Source: Nematopogon swammerdamellus
Taxonomy: Eukaryota; Arthropoda; Insecta; Lepidoptera; Adelidae
Length of the DNA stretch: 64,000 nt
Direction of reading: 5' to 3'
Assembly (NCBI GenBank): GCA_946902875.1
Contig: OX336338.1
Span: forward strand, 13,569,971-13,633,970
A model generated the notes under the pieces. It was given only the letters and a program-made list of their open reading frames with translations, searched no databases and was not told where the DNA came from. Positions 1 through 10,189 of the stretch are shown piece by piece; position 1 is the first letter of the stretch; every line of letters begins with the position of its first letter. A program made the translations under genes and the position numbers.

Positions 1-228
1 TTCACACGAAATGTTTCTTTTCCATGACACTAAACAAAAGTTCCGCGCGACGCGGCGGGGTGGCGCTGCGAGCGACGATGCAGCGCTGCGGCCCGGTGGT
101 GGCGTGGTGCTATAAGATAAATTTGCTATCTAAACTTAAAAAATTAATATCTTTTGATTCTGTAGGTTGATTTTGATGAAATAAACTCTAAATGTTACTC
201 AGAATAAAGCTTCATTTTTTGTAGTAAT
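1..228. other. No gene seen; short GC-rich kernel
   Basis: Positions 45-105 are a GC-rich patch in otherwise AT-rich DNA. No reading frame, repeat end or splice signal is convincing. Similar kernels recur through the window. Confidence 0.5.
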
Positions 229-446
229 TACATTTTGAATCCAATGAGTGGTTTTTGCGTGATGCGCGCACAAACGAACAAACAAACCGACAAACCGACC
301 GACAAAAATTTCTAAAAATATATTTTTACGTTCTATTACTTATTCCTTCCGTCTCCCTGTTTTTGTTTTTCAAAAATAATTAATGTACAGACACGGTACG
401 TCTACGATTTTATTATATGTATAGATAGATAGAAGATAGATATAGA
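229..446 (-). mobile_element. Helitron-like element, 5'-terminal part only
   Basis: This stretch contains the sub-motif GTGGTTTTTGCGTGATGCGC, a run of AAAC/AACC repeats, and the terminal string TTTTATTATATGTATAGATA. The same order of motifs is found at the right ends of the two complete copies near 43316 and 45684. Read on the minus strand the outer end starts with TC after an A, as expected of Helitrons. The palindromic minisatellite that precedes this segment in the complete copies is absent here. Confidence 0.6.
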
Positions 447-536
447 CTAGCTGTTGGCCGCGACTTTGTCCGCGTGAAGAATAATTGAACATATCAAATT
501 CTTTCAGAACCACATGAAATCAAATCTTTTATTATA
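447..536 (-). mobile_element. Helitron-like 3' terminus (second subfamily)
   Basis: On the minus strand the element ends in a short GC hairpin, about 8 nt, then CTAG and a flanking T. The terminal sequence differs from the 41310 family (CCGCGACTTTGTCCGCG here against CCGCGGCTTCGCTCGCG there). A related copy lies on the plus strand ending at 60089. It abuts the preceding Helitron-like end almost directly. The inner part is cut by the repeat that starts at 537. Confidence 0.6.
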
Positions 537-890
537 CAGGGTGTTCGGCACAACGACCGACAAAATTTTCTTGTAGGTAAGTGGGGTCATTTGCAACGTT
601 TTGACCCATCATGACCAAGATACCTTTTGTCTGATGTCACGTGGTATCGAGATACGATTTTTTTTCTTTATTTTTGAAAATTAACAAAATCCCAGCTTTA
701 AACCCTTGTAACTTTTTTGTTTATGATTGTATCAGCACGATATAAAATTTATTGAATTTTACGATGTATCCTTGTTCTAGAAAAAATATTATTTGATGAA
801 GTTAACACCATGAAAAGGTCTTATGACCTCCCAAAGTCCCGAGAACGAGTAAAAATATGACAGAATCTTTATTTCTTAATTAATAAAAAA
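537..890. mobile_element. Possible MITE fragment with ACAGGGTGTTCGG end
   Basis: The segment starts with ACAGGGTGTTCGGCAC, which resembles DNA-transposon terminal repeats. No matching inverted end could be found downstream, so it is called a fragment. The remainder is AT-rich without coding potential. Confidence 0.3.
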
Positions 891-984
891 AAAGTGAGGG
901 CAATTAAAAGCTTAATTTTTTTTTTAAAGTTCGCTAGTTTACGCCCTTTCCAACGGTATACCAGAAGTCATACAAATAATTCAC

Positions 985-1070
985 TTTGTGGTCAAAATCC
1001 TACTAATGTTATAAACGGGAAAGTTTGTGAGGATGTATGGATGTATGGATCTTTGTTCCTCTTTCACGCA
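985..1070 (+). repeat. Dispersed repeat start, interrupted
   Basis: The string AATCCTACTAATGTTATAAA followed by a GTTTGTGAGGATG stretch and CTTTCACGC is a dispersed terminus of the lepidopteran kind. Related but worn versions occur near 24950 and 47505. The repeat breaks off at the Penelope-like fragment. Confidence 0.4.
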
Positions 1071-1107
1071 GTGACTGAAGAAACTCAGCATTGGCACTGT
1101 GTTTACT

Positions 1108-1730
1108 CCTACAAAAAAGTATCCCAGATGCTACGTTCGGTAAAAGACAAGTTGGCTCTCCAGTCTGCCGGCGTGTACCAAATCCCATGTAGCTGTGGAA
1201 AGTCATACATCGGGGAGACGAAGAGGAGCGTAGCGACGCGGGTCTCGGAGCACTTACGAGCTGCGAGACAACTGGACTCCAACAAATCAGCAGTGCGCGA
1301 TCACATAGACTCCGGAACGATCCACTGGATTAGATTCGATCAGGTCAAAATTCTTGCGACTGAAACACACGTCCCACGTCTCGTCCGAGAGTCCATCGAA
1401 ATCAAGAACCACGACAACTTCAACCGGGAGGACGCCTTCAAGTTGTCGCCGATGTGGAACCCAGTCGTAGCGCCGCTCAAGAGAAGAAGACATGACCACC
1501 CGGAAGTGGACACCGTTAGCGCCTTCTGTCTCCCCGCCGAGATCCGGAACGCACCTGAACCCTTGTCTACGGAAACTACCTGCACTGGCCACCGCTACAA
1601 TTTTCGTCAACGACGTCGCACAAGGCAGAGTGCTCATGAAGATGGGCCATACGCTTGGCCCGAAACGTCGAGCCACATAGCTCGGAGTGGAACCGTGAGT
1701 AAAGCTGTTCGATTTAAAATAAAATACTAA
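1108..1730 (+). pseudogene. Penelope-like element: GIY-YIG endonuclease fragment
   Basis: The frame is open from 894 to 1730, but the recognisable part starts near 1108. It reads SVKDKLALQSAGVYQIPCSC, then SYIGET, an arginine-rich helix (TRVSEHLRAAR) and REISIEI-like VRESIEIKNH. These are the GIY and YIG motifs, the helix and the conserved glutamate of a GIY-YIG nuclease as carried at the C terminus of Penelope-like retroelements, where it makes the nick that primes reverse transcription. The upstream reverse transcriptase is missing, so this is a 5'-truncated copy. The first 70 or so codons of the frame come from unrelated repeat DNA and should not be counted. A lysine/arginine-rich tail follows the nuclease domain. 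The domain call is strong; the exact clade is inferred. Confidence 0.8.
1637..1684 (+). ncRNA. Decayed hammerhead-ribozyme-like motif
   Basis: A 6-bp stem (GGGCCA at 1644-1649 with TGGCCC at 1656-1661) is followed directly by GAAAC and GTC (1662-1669), then a GAGC/GCTC hairpin. This order matches the stem II, GAAA and GUC cleavage elements of hammerhead ribozymes, which are known in Penelope-like elements. The CUGAUGA box is represented only by ATGAAGA, with the essential first C replaced, so the copy is probably inactive. This could be a chance match. Confidence 0.3.
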
Positions 1731-1740
1731 TGGAAATGTT

Positions 1741-1910
1741 CAGGTAAACAATAAACTTTCTTGAAGAAAGTAAATAAGTAAGGGCGAGCAAGACTGAAGG
1801 CCGAGCTTCGTTCGCGTAATCTATATTACCTATATTTGATCGAAGAAGACAAGTTAAGGGCGAGGCCCGAGGGCGGAAGAAGGTGTATCGCCTTGCAGGG
1901 CCGTTAGTGA
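1741..1910 (-). repeat. Worn minisatellite, minus-strand monomers
   Basis: About two degenerate copies of the 67/68-bp monomer are seen in reverse orientation (GGCGAGGC..GAAGGCCGAGC). They face plus-strand monomers from 2150 on, with a 240-bp AT-rich gap (1911-2149) that holds nothing recognisable. The arrangement repeats the palindromic layout of the copies at 41310 and 43764. Confidence 0.65.
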
Positions 1911-2149
1911 CTGCATTATAAGATTATTACAACTATTATTTCAGTGGGTAGGTAGTTTAGTTACACAAAATGCAAAACAAAAACAACTGTCTCTATGACA
2001 ACCGTGTATATTAGTTTATACTGAAGTGACTAAACTAGCATACTATTTTATGAATTATGTTATACCTATGTTATATCAAGTGTTATACGAGTTGTCGTAT
2101 TTATTAAAGTTACTTAATTTGACCGAGAAATAAAATTGTTTACCTAATG

Positions 2150-2346
2150 TAACTCGGCCTTCGGCCTCGCTCTTACTTGCTTACTTTCTTCGAGAACGTT
2201 TATCGTCTTCCTGAAGGCAGCTCGGCCTTCGGCCTCGCCCATAGTTATTTATTTTCTTCGAGAAGGTTTATCGTCTTGCAGAATACAGCTCGGCCTTCGG
2301 TCTTGCCCTCAGTTACTCGCTTTCTTCAAGAAGATTTATTTCTTCC
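2150..2346 (+). repeat. Minisatellite monomers, plus strand (left of LINE)
   Basis: Three monomers with the core AGCTCGGCCTTCGGCCTCGC and the spacer CTTTCTTCGAGAAGGTTTAT. The array is cut at about 2346, where a LINE is inserted, and resumes at about 4931. Confidence 0.85.
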
Positions 2347-2347
2347 T

Positions 2348-4414
2348 TATAACAGTATAGACGAAAAGCTTAGGGTCTTTTACTCATATACAAATTTGAA
2401 CTTTGACGAGCATGCGCCTACAGTCACGCGTAGATGCAAGCCGATTCTTAAGCCATGGTGTACTGATGTCATCAGACAGATGATTAAATTACGAGATCGA
2501 GCAGGTGTGCGGGCAAGGCGGACTCAACTACCCGCACATCGCAGGTATTATCAGGACTTGAGAAATCTAGTTACGAGCTCAGTAAGGAGGGAGAAAAATG
2601 CATATTTTAGTCACTTCGTAAATAAAAACATCAAAGACTCTAAGCTTCTCTGGCAAGGAATTAAAAGATGTACTTCCTCTGGCCCTAGATCGAGCTCCAT
2701 CCCGGTCCAATTATCTGACCCAAACACCATCAACACTCATTTTCTTAAATACCCCGATACCTCGCCTATCGATGACAACACCGTGCAGTTCTATTACAGT
2801 AACCAATACTTGCAAGATTCTCCTCCTTTTGACTTTGACACAGTTACTGAGAACGATGTTGCAATTTTAGTCAGAAGAATAAAGTCCAACGCAGTGGGAG
2901 TAGATGGCGTAACAATCAGAATGCTGCAACTGATAACACCGCGTACTCTGGCGATTATTACGCACATCCTAAATTCCTGTATCCTACAATGTTACTTTCC
3001 ACAAATATGGAAATCCGCTGTAGTCGTGCCTTTACCCAAGAAGAAAGTCGTCTCTGATTACAAGGATCTGAGACCTATCAGCATCCTTCCAGCCTTTTCT
3101 AAAATTCTAGAAAGGATTATGACGAAACAGTTAACCAGCTATTTACACGGACATAGCATTATACCTGACTGCCAACACGGCTTCAGAAGCGGTTACAGTA
3201 CCAGTACTGCTCTAATCCAAGTGACTGATGAGGTTCTCAGCTCGGCTGAAGATGGTCGAGTGACATTTTTAGTACTTCTAGATTACAGCAGAGCATTCGA
3301 TTGCTTAAACATACCGCTCCTCTTGTCGAAGATGTCGTATTATGGTCTCTCTGAATGTGCTCTTAATCTTCTTAAGAGTTATCTGACTGGCAGGTCTCAG
3401 ATTGTGAAGTCCTGCAAGGAGGACGGGTTTGTGGCATGCTCTAATGCGGAGAAGGTACCTAGAGGATGTCCACAGGGCTCTTCCCTATCACCACTTTTGT
3501 ATACCTTATATACTGCAGATTTCCCAGCGTGTCTAATGTTCATGGGGTGTGAGCTCTTTGCAGACGACTCCCAACTTAGGTTCTCATTCCCCCCTAGTCA
3601 ATTAACTGAAGCAGTTTCTAAGGTGAACGAGGATCTAGAAAACACGTGGACATGGTCCTCTAAAAATGGGCTCGCACTCAATCCTCTTAAAACAGTCGCA
3701 CTTGTCATGGGCAGAAAGAAAGACGTGGAACAGGTTACGGCACAGAAACCCATCCTAAAACTCAATGACGTTCCTATACCACTGGTTTCAACGGCACGTA
3801 ATCTTGGTGTAAAGATGGATGCCAGCCTGAGATTCGAAGAACACGTCAATGACAAATTCAGGACTTCCATGGGCAAACTACGTACGTTGTACAGAATTAG
3901 ACCTCACCTGTCAAGAGAAGTCAGACATGTACTCACTGAATCGCTCATTCTCTCACACTTCAATTACTGCGACATAGTTTATGGGCCGTGTTTGTACAAA
4001 AAAACTGATAAACGTATACAACGCATCCAGAATGCTTGTATACGTTTCTGCGAGAATAAGGTTAAACGGAGGGACCACATCACTCCTCATCTGCACCGTT
4101 TAAATCTTCTGAGAATGGAGGGACGGCGGCGCCTTCATCATGCCATCTTTCTTTACAAACTTATTCACACGAAAAAACCGCCTCCACTTTGGAAAAAGCT
4201 CAGGTGGCTTGGTGAGGGTACCCGTTACGGGTCTCGGTCAGTTGGAAAATTGCTGGCGGTTCCCAGGCACCGAGGGGCCGCATTTGAAGGTAGCTTCAAA
4301 TATGCGGCATCTCGATGCTGGAACACGATTCCGCCACCTCTCAAATTGCTCCCTACCATACACAAATTCAAGACACACTTTAAACAGTATTTATTAGAAA
4401 ATCAGAAAATTTAA
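2348..4414 (+). CDS. Non-LTR reverse transcriptase (ORF2 C-terminal part)
   Basis: The open frame reaches back to 2177, but codons before 2348 are translated minisatellite; true LINE sequence begins at YNSIDEKLRVF. From there to the stop are 688 residues without a frameshift. In order: a linker with HAPTVTRRCKPILKPW; fingers with YKDLRPISILPAFSKILERI; QHGFRSGYSTSTAL; the first catalytic aspartates in LLDYSRAFD; PRGCPQGSSLSPLLY; the active-site box LFADDSQL; then WSSKNGLALNPLKT and a C-terminal region ending in WNTIPPPLK..FKTHFKQYLL. This layout is that of the Jockey/CR1 superfamily, most like CR1/L2/Daphne. The enzyme copies LINE RNA into DNA at a nicked target. The APE-type endonuclease is missing, so the copy cannot move by itself. 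The intact frame suggests a fairly recent insertion. Confidence 0.9.
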   Translation, partial: YNSIDEKLRVFYSYTNLNFDEHAPTVTRRCKPILKPWCTDVIRQMIKLRDRAGVRARRTQLPAHRRYYQDLRNLVTSSVRREKNAYFSHFVNKNIKDSKLLWQGIKRCTSSGPRSSSIPVQLSDPNTINTHFLKYPDTSPIDDNTVQFYYSNQYLQDSPPFDFDTVTENDVAILVRRIKSNAVGVDGVTIRMLQLITPRTLAIITHILNSCILQCYFPQIWKSAVVVPLPKKKVVSDYKDLRPISILPAFSKILERIMTKQLTSYLHGHSIIPDCQHGFRSGYSTSTALIQVTDEVLSSAEDGRVTFLVLLDYSRAFDCLNIPLLLSKMSYYGLSECALNLLKSYLTGRSQIVKSCKEDGFVACSNAEKVPRGCPQGSSLSPLLYTLYTADFPACLMFMGCELFADDSQLRFSFPPSQLTEAVSKVNEDLENTWTWSSKNGLALNPLKTVALVMGRKKDVEQVTAQKPILKLNDVPIPLVSTARNLGVKMDASLRFEEHVNDKFRTSMGKLRTLYRIRPHLSREVRHVLTESLILSHFNYCDIVYGPCLYKKTDKRIQRIQNACIRFCENKVKRRDHITPHLHRLNLLRMEGRRRLHHAIFLYKLIHTKKPPPLWKKLRWLGEGTRYGSRSVGKLLAVPRHRGAAFEGSFKYAASRCWNTIPPPLKLLPTIHKFKTHFKQYLLENQKI

Positions 4415-4930
4415 CACATATACTAATCCCCCCAATAATTTCTCTTAATATATAAATGATATAAATTACTATATTTATTATACTATATCATACTCCTTAT
4501 ATCTTATCTACACTATTATATATATATACCTATCTATTTTTATTTTTATTTTATTTTACAGTAATCGCAGTATAGCCTGGTTTATATAAGTGTTCTTTAA
4601 TAGTAGATCCGTAGTCCTAAGTTTAAGTTAATGAATCTGAAATTGTGCTAGTTTAATTTTGTATTAGTTGTATTATTTTAGTTGCCTTATTGTTGTTTTT
4701 GTCTCGGTTTTCGTTTGGTTTTGTATAGTCAGTTTTATCCACTTGTCGTTATTGAATCAACTATGTGAACCGGCTAGGCTTAAATTCAGCGACAACTGGC
4801 GCAAGCTAGCTGTCAGACGCTGCGTCTAGACCGTTTTCTTAAGATGCTTTGTACATTAAGTTATTATTAATATTTGTACCTACTTACATTTTAAGAAATA
4901 AAGAATTATCTTATCTTATCTTATCTTATC
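4415..4930 (+). repeat. LINE 3' UTR with (TTATC)n tail
   Basis: AT-rich non-coding sequence ends in AAGAAATAAAGAATTATC and about five TTATC units. A short tandem tail instead of poly(A) is typical of CR1-group LINEs. Confidence 0.75.
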
Positions 4931-5112
4931 TTCCTGAACGCAGCTCGGCCTTCGGTCTCGCCTTTAGTTACTTGCTCTCTTCGAGAAGGTTTATTGTCTA
5001 CCAGAATGTAGCTCGGCCTTCGGCCTCGCCGTTACTAGTTAGTTACTTTCATCGAGAAAGAATATCGTTTACGTGAAAGCAGCTCCGCCTTTGGCCTCGC
5101 TTTTAGTTACTT
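4931..5112 (+). repeat. Minisatellite monomers, plus strand (right of LINE)
   Basis: The array cut at 2346 continues here with CTTCCTGAACGCAGCTCGG and two further monomers. The last reads CAGCTCCGCCTTTGGCCTCG, like the rightmost monomers of the complete copies. Confidence 0.85.
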
Positions 5113-5697
5113 AGGCTAAAATATTTCGTAGTAGGTCGTTGATATTATCTATAACCACAATGTTAGATACTTCTCAAGTGCATATTACGTGCAATGCAAA
5201 TTGTGCCTATCGGAACTCTGGTCGTCACGAAATGGTTTCCTCCATAGAGTAACTTTTATGGGGGGTTTCCTCCAAGCGAAATAGTAATGGAAATTATGTT
5301 GCAATTACCGCTTGGAGCGCCGCCTGGGAACGAAATGATGCACTACAATAACTAAACCTATTAGCACTTTGTAATCTCACGCAGCTACTAAATAATAGAT
5401 GGCACCACAGGCACTGCACTCGTAAAGATGAAGATAGGTAGATAAGTTTACAATATTATGACTTTGAGCCTACTGTGTGCCAAGGGCGAACTTACTGTCT
5501 TCTTTTTCTCTAGTCACCCTGGTGTACGGACCTACAGTTTTATATGGAATCCGACGAAGCATAGAACAGCTGGTGGGTATGGATCTCTTCTATTGCTATC
5601 AGAACTTGGTACTAAGCACTGAATATTGAGAATGGGCTAGAAGCGCCTTAGGTATAGCGCGCTTGTCGCCGAGGAATGCCCAAAATGGGCATATAAC
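5113..5697. other. No gene or repeat recognised
   Basis: Mixed-composition DNA with no long frame and no repeat end that could be matched elsewhere in the window. Confidence 0.5.
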
Positions 5698-6102
5698 GGC
5701 GGATGGCCGAGTGGTTTGGGCATCGGTTTCTCATGCGAGAGGTCCGCGGTTCAAATCCGGTCGGCGTGTACCAATGAGTTTTTTCTGACGAAAATGTTTT
5801 CGTGCAAACCTGCACCTGCTGCTTCACCGTTCGGAACCGGTGTAAAACTATAGGTCCCTTCCCTTGCCCCTTACCAGGTGGTAGGCTCAAATTGTAGCCA
5901 ATTTGTACCACGCACCGTGCTGGATGCAAGATGGCCGCATAGCAGCCTCGGTTGTGTTCTCCTCTAGTCCAATATAGCCAGCAATCCAGGGAAGTCTCTG
6001 GTATGGCACCTACCTTCTCGGAAGTTATATTGGCTGGTTGGATCATGCAATTTGGCCCCTCCGACTCAGCCACCCATATCGGATTACATAAAAAGAAAAG
6101 AC
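5698..6102 (+). mobile_element. tRNA-headed SINE
   Basis: The head starts GGCGGATGGCCGAGTGG and has a tRNA box A (TGGCCGAGTGGTTTGGGCA, from 5704) and box B (GGTTCAAATCC, 5748-5758), most like a Ser/Leu-type tRNA. A body follows with TAGGTCCCTTCCCTT and AGGTGGTAGG, shared with the other SINE families here, then a tail with CTCAGCCACCCATATCGG and an A-rich end. Transcription would be by RNA polymerase III and mobility would rely on a LINE. A worn minus-strand copy lies at 51195-51560. No clear target-site duplication was found. Confidence 0.8.
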
Positions 6103-6837
6103 GAACTGCTAGGCCGCCCGCCCATCAGTACCGACGGGGCGCGCGTGTGTAGCATCGAAATTTGTCAATGCCGACATGAAAAGACGACAAAAACGCGTTT
6201 TTACTAGACTACCGTTAATGAAGCGACGGGAAATAATAATGGATCTGGATGAGACAGCGCGGCGTCAACCCTCCACCATCAGCGATCAGCGACTCTCCAG
6301 CGCCACTGTTCTCTAGCACGCCTAGTACGAGAAGCAGTAGCTAGGGAGCTATTCCAGGTCGTAGAACAGGGACCACGGGAACACAGTTCCTTTTGAACGG
6401 AGCGCGAGCAAGCACTTTCTTCTTTCATAAAAAATTGTAAGTGTAGAGTGGGTAAACTCGAAATGGATCATACATTCAATAGTTTAAATTGTCCAATCAG
6501 ACCGTAGAGGGAATGGGTTTTGAGCGCACCATCCGGTGCTGCTGATGGAATTTTGATTGTAGGACTGGCAGTACGCAACAAATTCCCCCCACAATTCAAC
6601 TTATGAATTAGAGCACACAAATTATTATGAGCGTTTTTTTTTACATTATGTACTCAAAAATAATAAAAACTATAATACCTAAATGTAATCAACAAAAACA
6701 TTTATAGTAAAGTGTACTAAATAACGAACTGTAAAGTTTTAAAGGACATTTCTTAAGTTCAACTTAAACTGAACCGTGTTTAAACGTGGAAAGTTCGTTG
6801 GTCCAACCTACTTGTAGGTTTTGTGTGTCTAATGTTA
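6103..6837. other. No gene recognised
   Basis: Positions 6240-6420 are moderately GC-rich, the rest is AT-rich. No frame, splice pair or known element was recognised. Confidence 0.45.
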
Positions 6838-7172
6838 AGCTACATACATACATACATAACACACGCTGTATCCCGACAATCAGGGTAAGCAGAGTAATCT
6901 GTGTTGTGCTATAAGGACTCTGGCAAATTACAGCACAACACCGACCACCACGTTTAGCACAGTATACGGACAAGACAACTATCAAGCAGCAAGTAAGGCA
7001 CGAAGAACCCACCTGCTGCATGACTAGGTGGAAGGACTGCGCCAAGGTGAGAAGTGGCTAGCCTGTCGCCCTTTAGCGCAGTATCTTGTCCTTATCCCTT
7101 AGTCGCCTCTTACGACATGCACGGGGAGAGATGCAGTGGGGCTATTCTTTTTAAGTACCGGCCCCACACGGT
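6838..7172 (-). mobile_element. Dispersed LINE-tail-like repeat with (TATG)n end
   Basis: Read on the minus strand it starts CCGTGTGGGGCCGGTACTT, passes AGAATAGCCCCACTGC and TCTTACGACA/GACTAAGGGATA, then GTCGGTGTTGTGCTGTAA, and ends GTCGGGATACAGCGTGTG with a TATG microsatellite. Parts recur at 22437 (minus), 59345 (plus), 14262, 17961 and 46598. The tail type suggests the 3' end of an RTE-like LINE; this is inference. Confidence 0.6.
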
Positions 7173-7448
7173 ACATTAGACTTAAAAAGCTTAAATCCAT
7201 AAATAGGGCATATATAAGTATTTATGTACCTACCTACTTAATTATTTATTTCCAACACGTGGTTCTTACGCGTCAGAGAACAAAACAAAGGTGCAATACT
7301 TTTACAATATTCAAAGTAGGTAAGAAGCGATGGTTTATGGAATTGGTTGATATTATACCCACAAATTATAGATCATACCTTCCGCACCATTCACGTATGA
7401 AAAACAGAGAAAGGCCACTTTGACAAAACATAGTTTTTAGGTAATTTC
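7173..7448. other. No gene recognised
   Basis: AT-rich DNA between two minus-strand repeats. Confidence 0.4.
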
Positions 7449-7474
7449 ATACATACATACATACATACATACAT
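7449..7474. repeat. (CATA)n microsatellite, tail of RTE-like LINE
   Basis: About six CATA units abut the stop-codon side of the minus-strand LINE fragment, as expected for a microsatellite tail of an RTE-clade element. Confidence 0.75.
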
Positions 7475-7478
7475 AGCG

Positions 7479-7865
7479 TCACGCCTGTTTCCCGGTGGGG
7501 TAGGCAGAGACAACGGATCTCCACGTGCCACGATCCTGACAAACCTCTGCCGCCTCTTCCACTCCCATAATGTTCTTCATGCATGCTCGTCGGTTACGGG
7601 TACTAAGCACTTGCCCCTTTTTGAGCACATGCCCGATCTGGTCCAGGTACGTGCGTCTAGGGCGACCCTTCCCGACTCTTCCACTCACATTTGCTTCATA
7701 AATTTCTTTCGTTAGTCTCCTATCATCCATTCTTCCAACATGACCGAACCACCGAAGCATCCCTTTCTCAATCCTTGTCACTATATCTTCTTTCAACCCA
7801 CAGCGCTCTCGCACTACACTATTTCTCAATCTATCTTTCATTGTAACTCCGCACATACTCCTCAA
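7479..7865 (-). pseudogene. RTE-like LINE, C-terminal ORF fragment
   Basis: The minus frame encodes a conserved tail of RTE-type retrotransposon proteins: [72 protein letters not shown] and [20 protein letters not shown]. This region follows the reverse transcriptase and is basic. The frame is still open over 128 codons, but the reverse transcriptase itself is absent, so this is a short 5'-truncated copy. Worn relatives lie at 12176-12600 and 54770-54950. Confidence 0.8.
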
Positions 7866-8039
7866 CGTGCTTCATGTAATTTCATTGGGTTTATAATCCT
7901 ACTACGAAAGCAGAAAAAGAGTTTTTCTTCATATTTATGTTCGCGATTTACTCAAAAACTACAAATCAGAATTGCATGGCGATAACTCTTTGAGATCATT
8001 CTACGTTATACGTACATATTGTATTGTATCCTACTGCAA

Positions 8040-8300
8040 GTAGATAGCTCGATGATAATGTATGCGTACCAATCGCTTCTGCAAATCTTTCCTCCACGGA
8101 ACTGGTAAACTCTTTAACGCTCTATTTGCCCACATATTCCCCCCAACTATAGTCTCGGGTCCTTCAAGAGGCGTGCTGCATTCGCAACTCCCGCGTACGA
8201 CCGAATGTCCATGGGCGTCGTTAGACACCTTATGGGTGGCTCGGAGCCATATGTCGCGCTTTCCATAAAATGTATTTCTGGGGTTCCTGAGCAATGACAC
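8040..8300 (+). pseudogene. LINE 3'-end fragment (family with RTNRF..IFPP)
   Basis: The plus frame reads RTNRFCKSFLHGTGKLFNAL then AHIFPPTIV and CPWASLDTLWVARSHMS. The pattern of an F/R-rich stretch, W/FNALPA and FPP is the usual C-terminal signature of Jockey/CR1-type LINE proteins. Other 3' fragments of the family lie at 12240 (minus), 30355 (minus), 32338 (plus) and 54975 (minus). Confidence 0.6.
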
Positions 8301-9349
8301 TTATTGTGATAGTAATCAATCCATACAAATACAATTATTCAGAAGTAAGTAATAATTAATATAAATAGTTCATTTCATTACATTATCTACAATTATATAC
8401 ATTTTTAACAGATTTTTTTAAAACAAAAACCTTGGGGCTATTATAACTGCTACGTGAGTGGCGGAAAGAAATACACATAATAATATGACATAGGTACTGA
8501 AATAAAAAAGATAAGATTTAACACTTAAATATGAATAGTTACACACGACTTAAATAATATAGGTAGGTACCTATAAAATACCAGATATATACATAAGTTA
8601 TAATAAATATAACTACTATTTTTACATATAATATATATTTATTAACTCTGACCATGGGATGGGAGACCTCGTTTTGGATCACAAAAGTTACGAGGACAGG
8701 AAGTGCTTCTTCAAGAATTTTGAGAGTGTGAATGGAAGAAGAGAGATGGAGATTGACAGAGGGAGCTAGTTCCACAGACGAGCTGAATGTATCGTGAATG
8801 AGATGAGTCGGAATATGATGTAGCGGAATGGGAAGGAATAGTCAACACCAACTTATCATTTGACCTTAAAAATAGCCCGTGGGAACTGAGAAAGGAAATT
8901 ATAATAAAAATAGGCTTACCGGCGCTATTGTAACGAGCGCATCGCTATAGTGGTTTCGCGAGGAGTGATGTTATTGGCTGTGGATGATCTTCCGTTACAG
9001 TTTTGGGCACAGAAACCCGTTCCGGCTGTTTATAAAAAAATCTAGTCGTTCAAGAATTAAGATGATTAAGAGGAAACTTGTTGCGCAAACAAAGATATAT
9101 CGGATACATACACAACTTAAGAAGACGATCAAGTGAAGGCGAGGAACTAAAAAGTACCTAATTGAGAAAGGAAAATCGATCACTTAGGTATTGAACGGTG
9201 TGCAGTAGATAAGTGATAGGACATAACTATTCCTACGGAGACGGATATCGAGCCACTGCAAACAATTTCGAAAATTAGGTATACCTAGAGGTATGATCAA
9301 ACTTGCGCAAACAAAATATAGGTACCTATGTCGGATACATAAGTTGAAA
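8301..9349. other. AT-rich DNA, no gene recognised
   Basis: Only short chance frames are present. Positions 8650-8830 are less AT-rich and might be a worn transposon fragment, but no family can be named. Confidence 0.45.
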
Positions 9350-9740
9350 AGCCGCTCGGTTTTCGATTATCCGAACGAAACTCGGCCTCGGTCTTAGTGT
9401 CTTAGGTACTGTTTTGGAAAAAGTATATTGTTTAACTAGACGCAGGGCTGCATTCGTCTTAGCCCTCAGCAAATTACTTTGTTAGAGATAATACATCGTT
9501 TACCCACGAGAAAGTATATCGCCCATATATACGCAGCTAGGTCTTCGGGGTCGCCCTTAGGTATTAACTTACCTACATCTTTTCACTGAACGCGATTCGT
9601 CCATCAGCCCCAATCACCCTTACTTAGTGACATACTCTCTTTGATAAATTATTGACGTAGTTCAACCTTGGACCTCGCCCTTAGTGACTTACTTTCTTCG
9701 AATAAGTACTTCAATCAAAACATCATCAGTTACCTACTGT
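9350..9740 (+). repeat. Highly degenerate minisatellite array
   Basis: Four or five worn monomers can be seen through shared words such as AACTCGGCCTCGGTCTTAG, CGCAGCTAGGTCTTCGG and ACCTCGCCCTTAGTGACTTA. Divergence is much higher than in the arrays at 41310-45684, so this is an older copy. Confidence 0.6.
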
Positions 9741-10140
9741 TGTGAAGAAAGTATAAAGTATTTCCAGCAGGTCTTACAGGAGAAAGTACCTCTATATAAA
9801 AACGTTTACTTCTATACTGTATAGAAATGTTCTTATTTCATCTACCTACTCTGAGGTAAAATTCAGCTATTTACTTCAGTCTTTTTGAAGCTTCTCGCCT
9901 GCTGTTTTGCCTATGGCAACATATGTATTACTCCTGGACTCCTGGGTGAAATACAGAGACAAATTTGATGTTATCATTTTCTTTTATGCGTCAAATTGTC
10001 TGATTTCTTCCCCAAATAAATCATTTCTTTTCTCATTACTGCTTTCCGCGAAGTAATATACTTAAAGTCTTTTATAATCACAATTTATCTCAAGTCCGTT
10101 GGAAAAATATAATCAACAAACATTAATTCACTGGAGTATC
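9741..10140. other. AT-rich DNA upstream of candidate promoter
   Basis: No repeat or gene was recognised. Base composition changes sharply to GC-rich at about 10140, where the candidate promoter begins. Confidence 0.4.
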
Positions 10141-10189
10141 AGCGAGACAGGCAACACTGCGGATGTCTGCCGGGGTGCGCTGGCGCACG

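Larger units (their letters stand above)
2347..4930 (+). mobile_element. 5'-truncated CR1/L2/Daphne-like LINE inserted in minisatellite
   Basis: The element runs from the end of an endonuclease-to-RT linker, through a full reverse transcriptase, to a 3' UTR with AATAAA and a tandem TTATC tail. Flanking DNA on both sides is minisatellite. The hexamer TCTTCC stands at 2341-2346 and again at 4929-4934, consistent with a short target-site duplication or junction microhomology. 5' truncation is the normal outcome of target-primed reverse transcription. Confidence 0.85.

Noticed and set aside
5698..5769. Functional tRNA gene
   Set aside because: Box A and box B are present, but the cloverleaf is imperfect and the sequence continues into a SINE body; a second copy has the same body.
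5648..6073. 141-codon minus frame
   Set aside because: It is the reverse strand of the tRNA-headed SINE and has no protein similarity.
6838..6858. Telomere-like or centromere-like satellite
   Set aside because: The CATA units here are a short LINE-type tail; no TTAGG array is present in the window.
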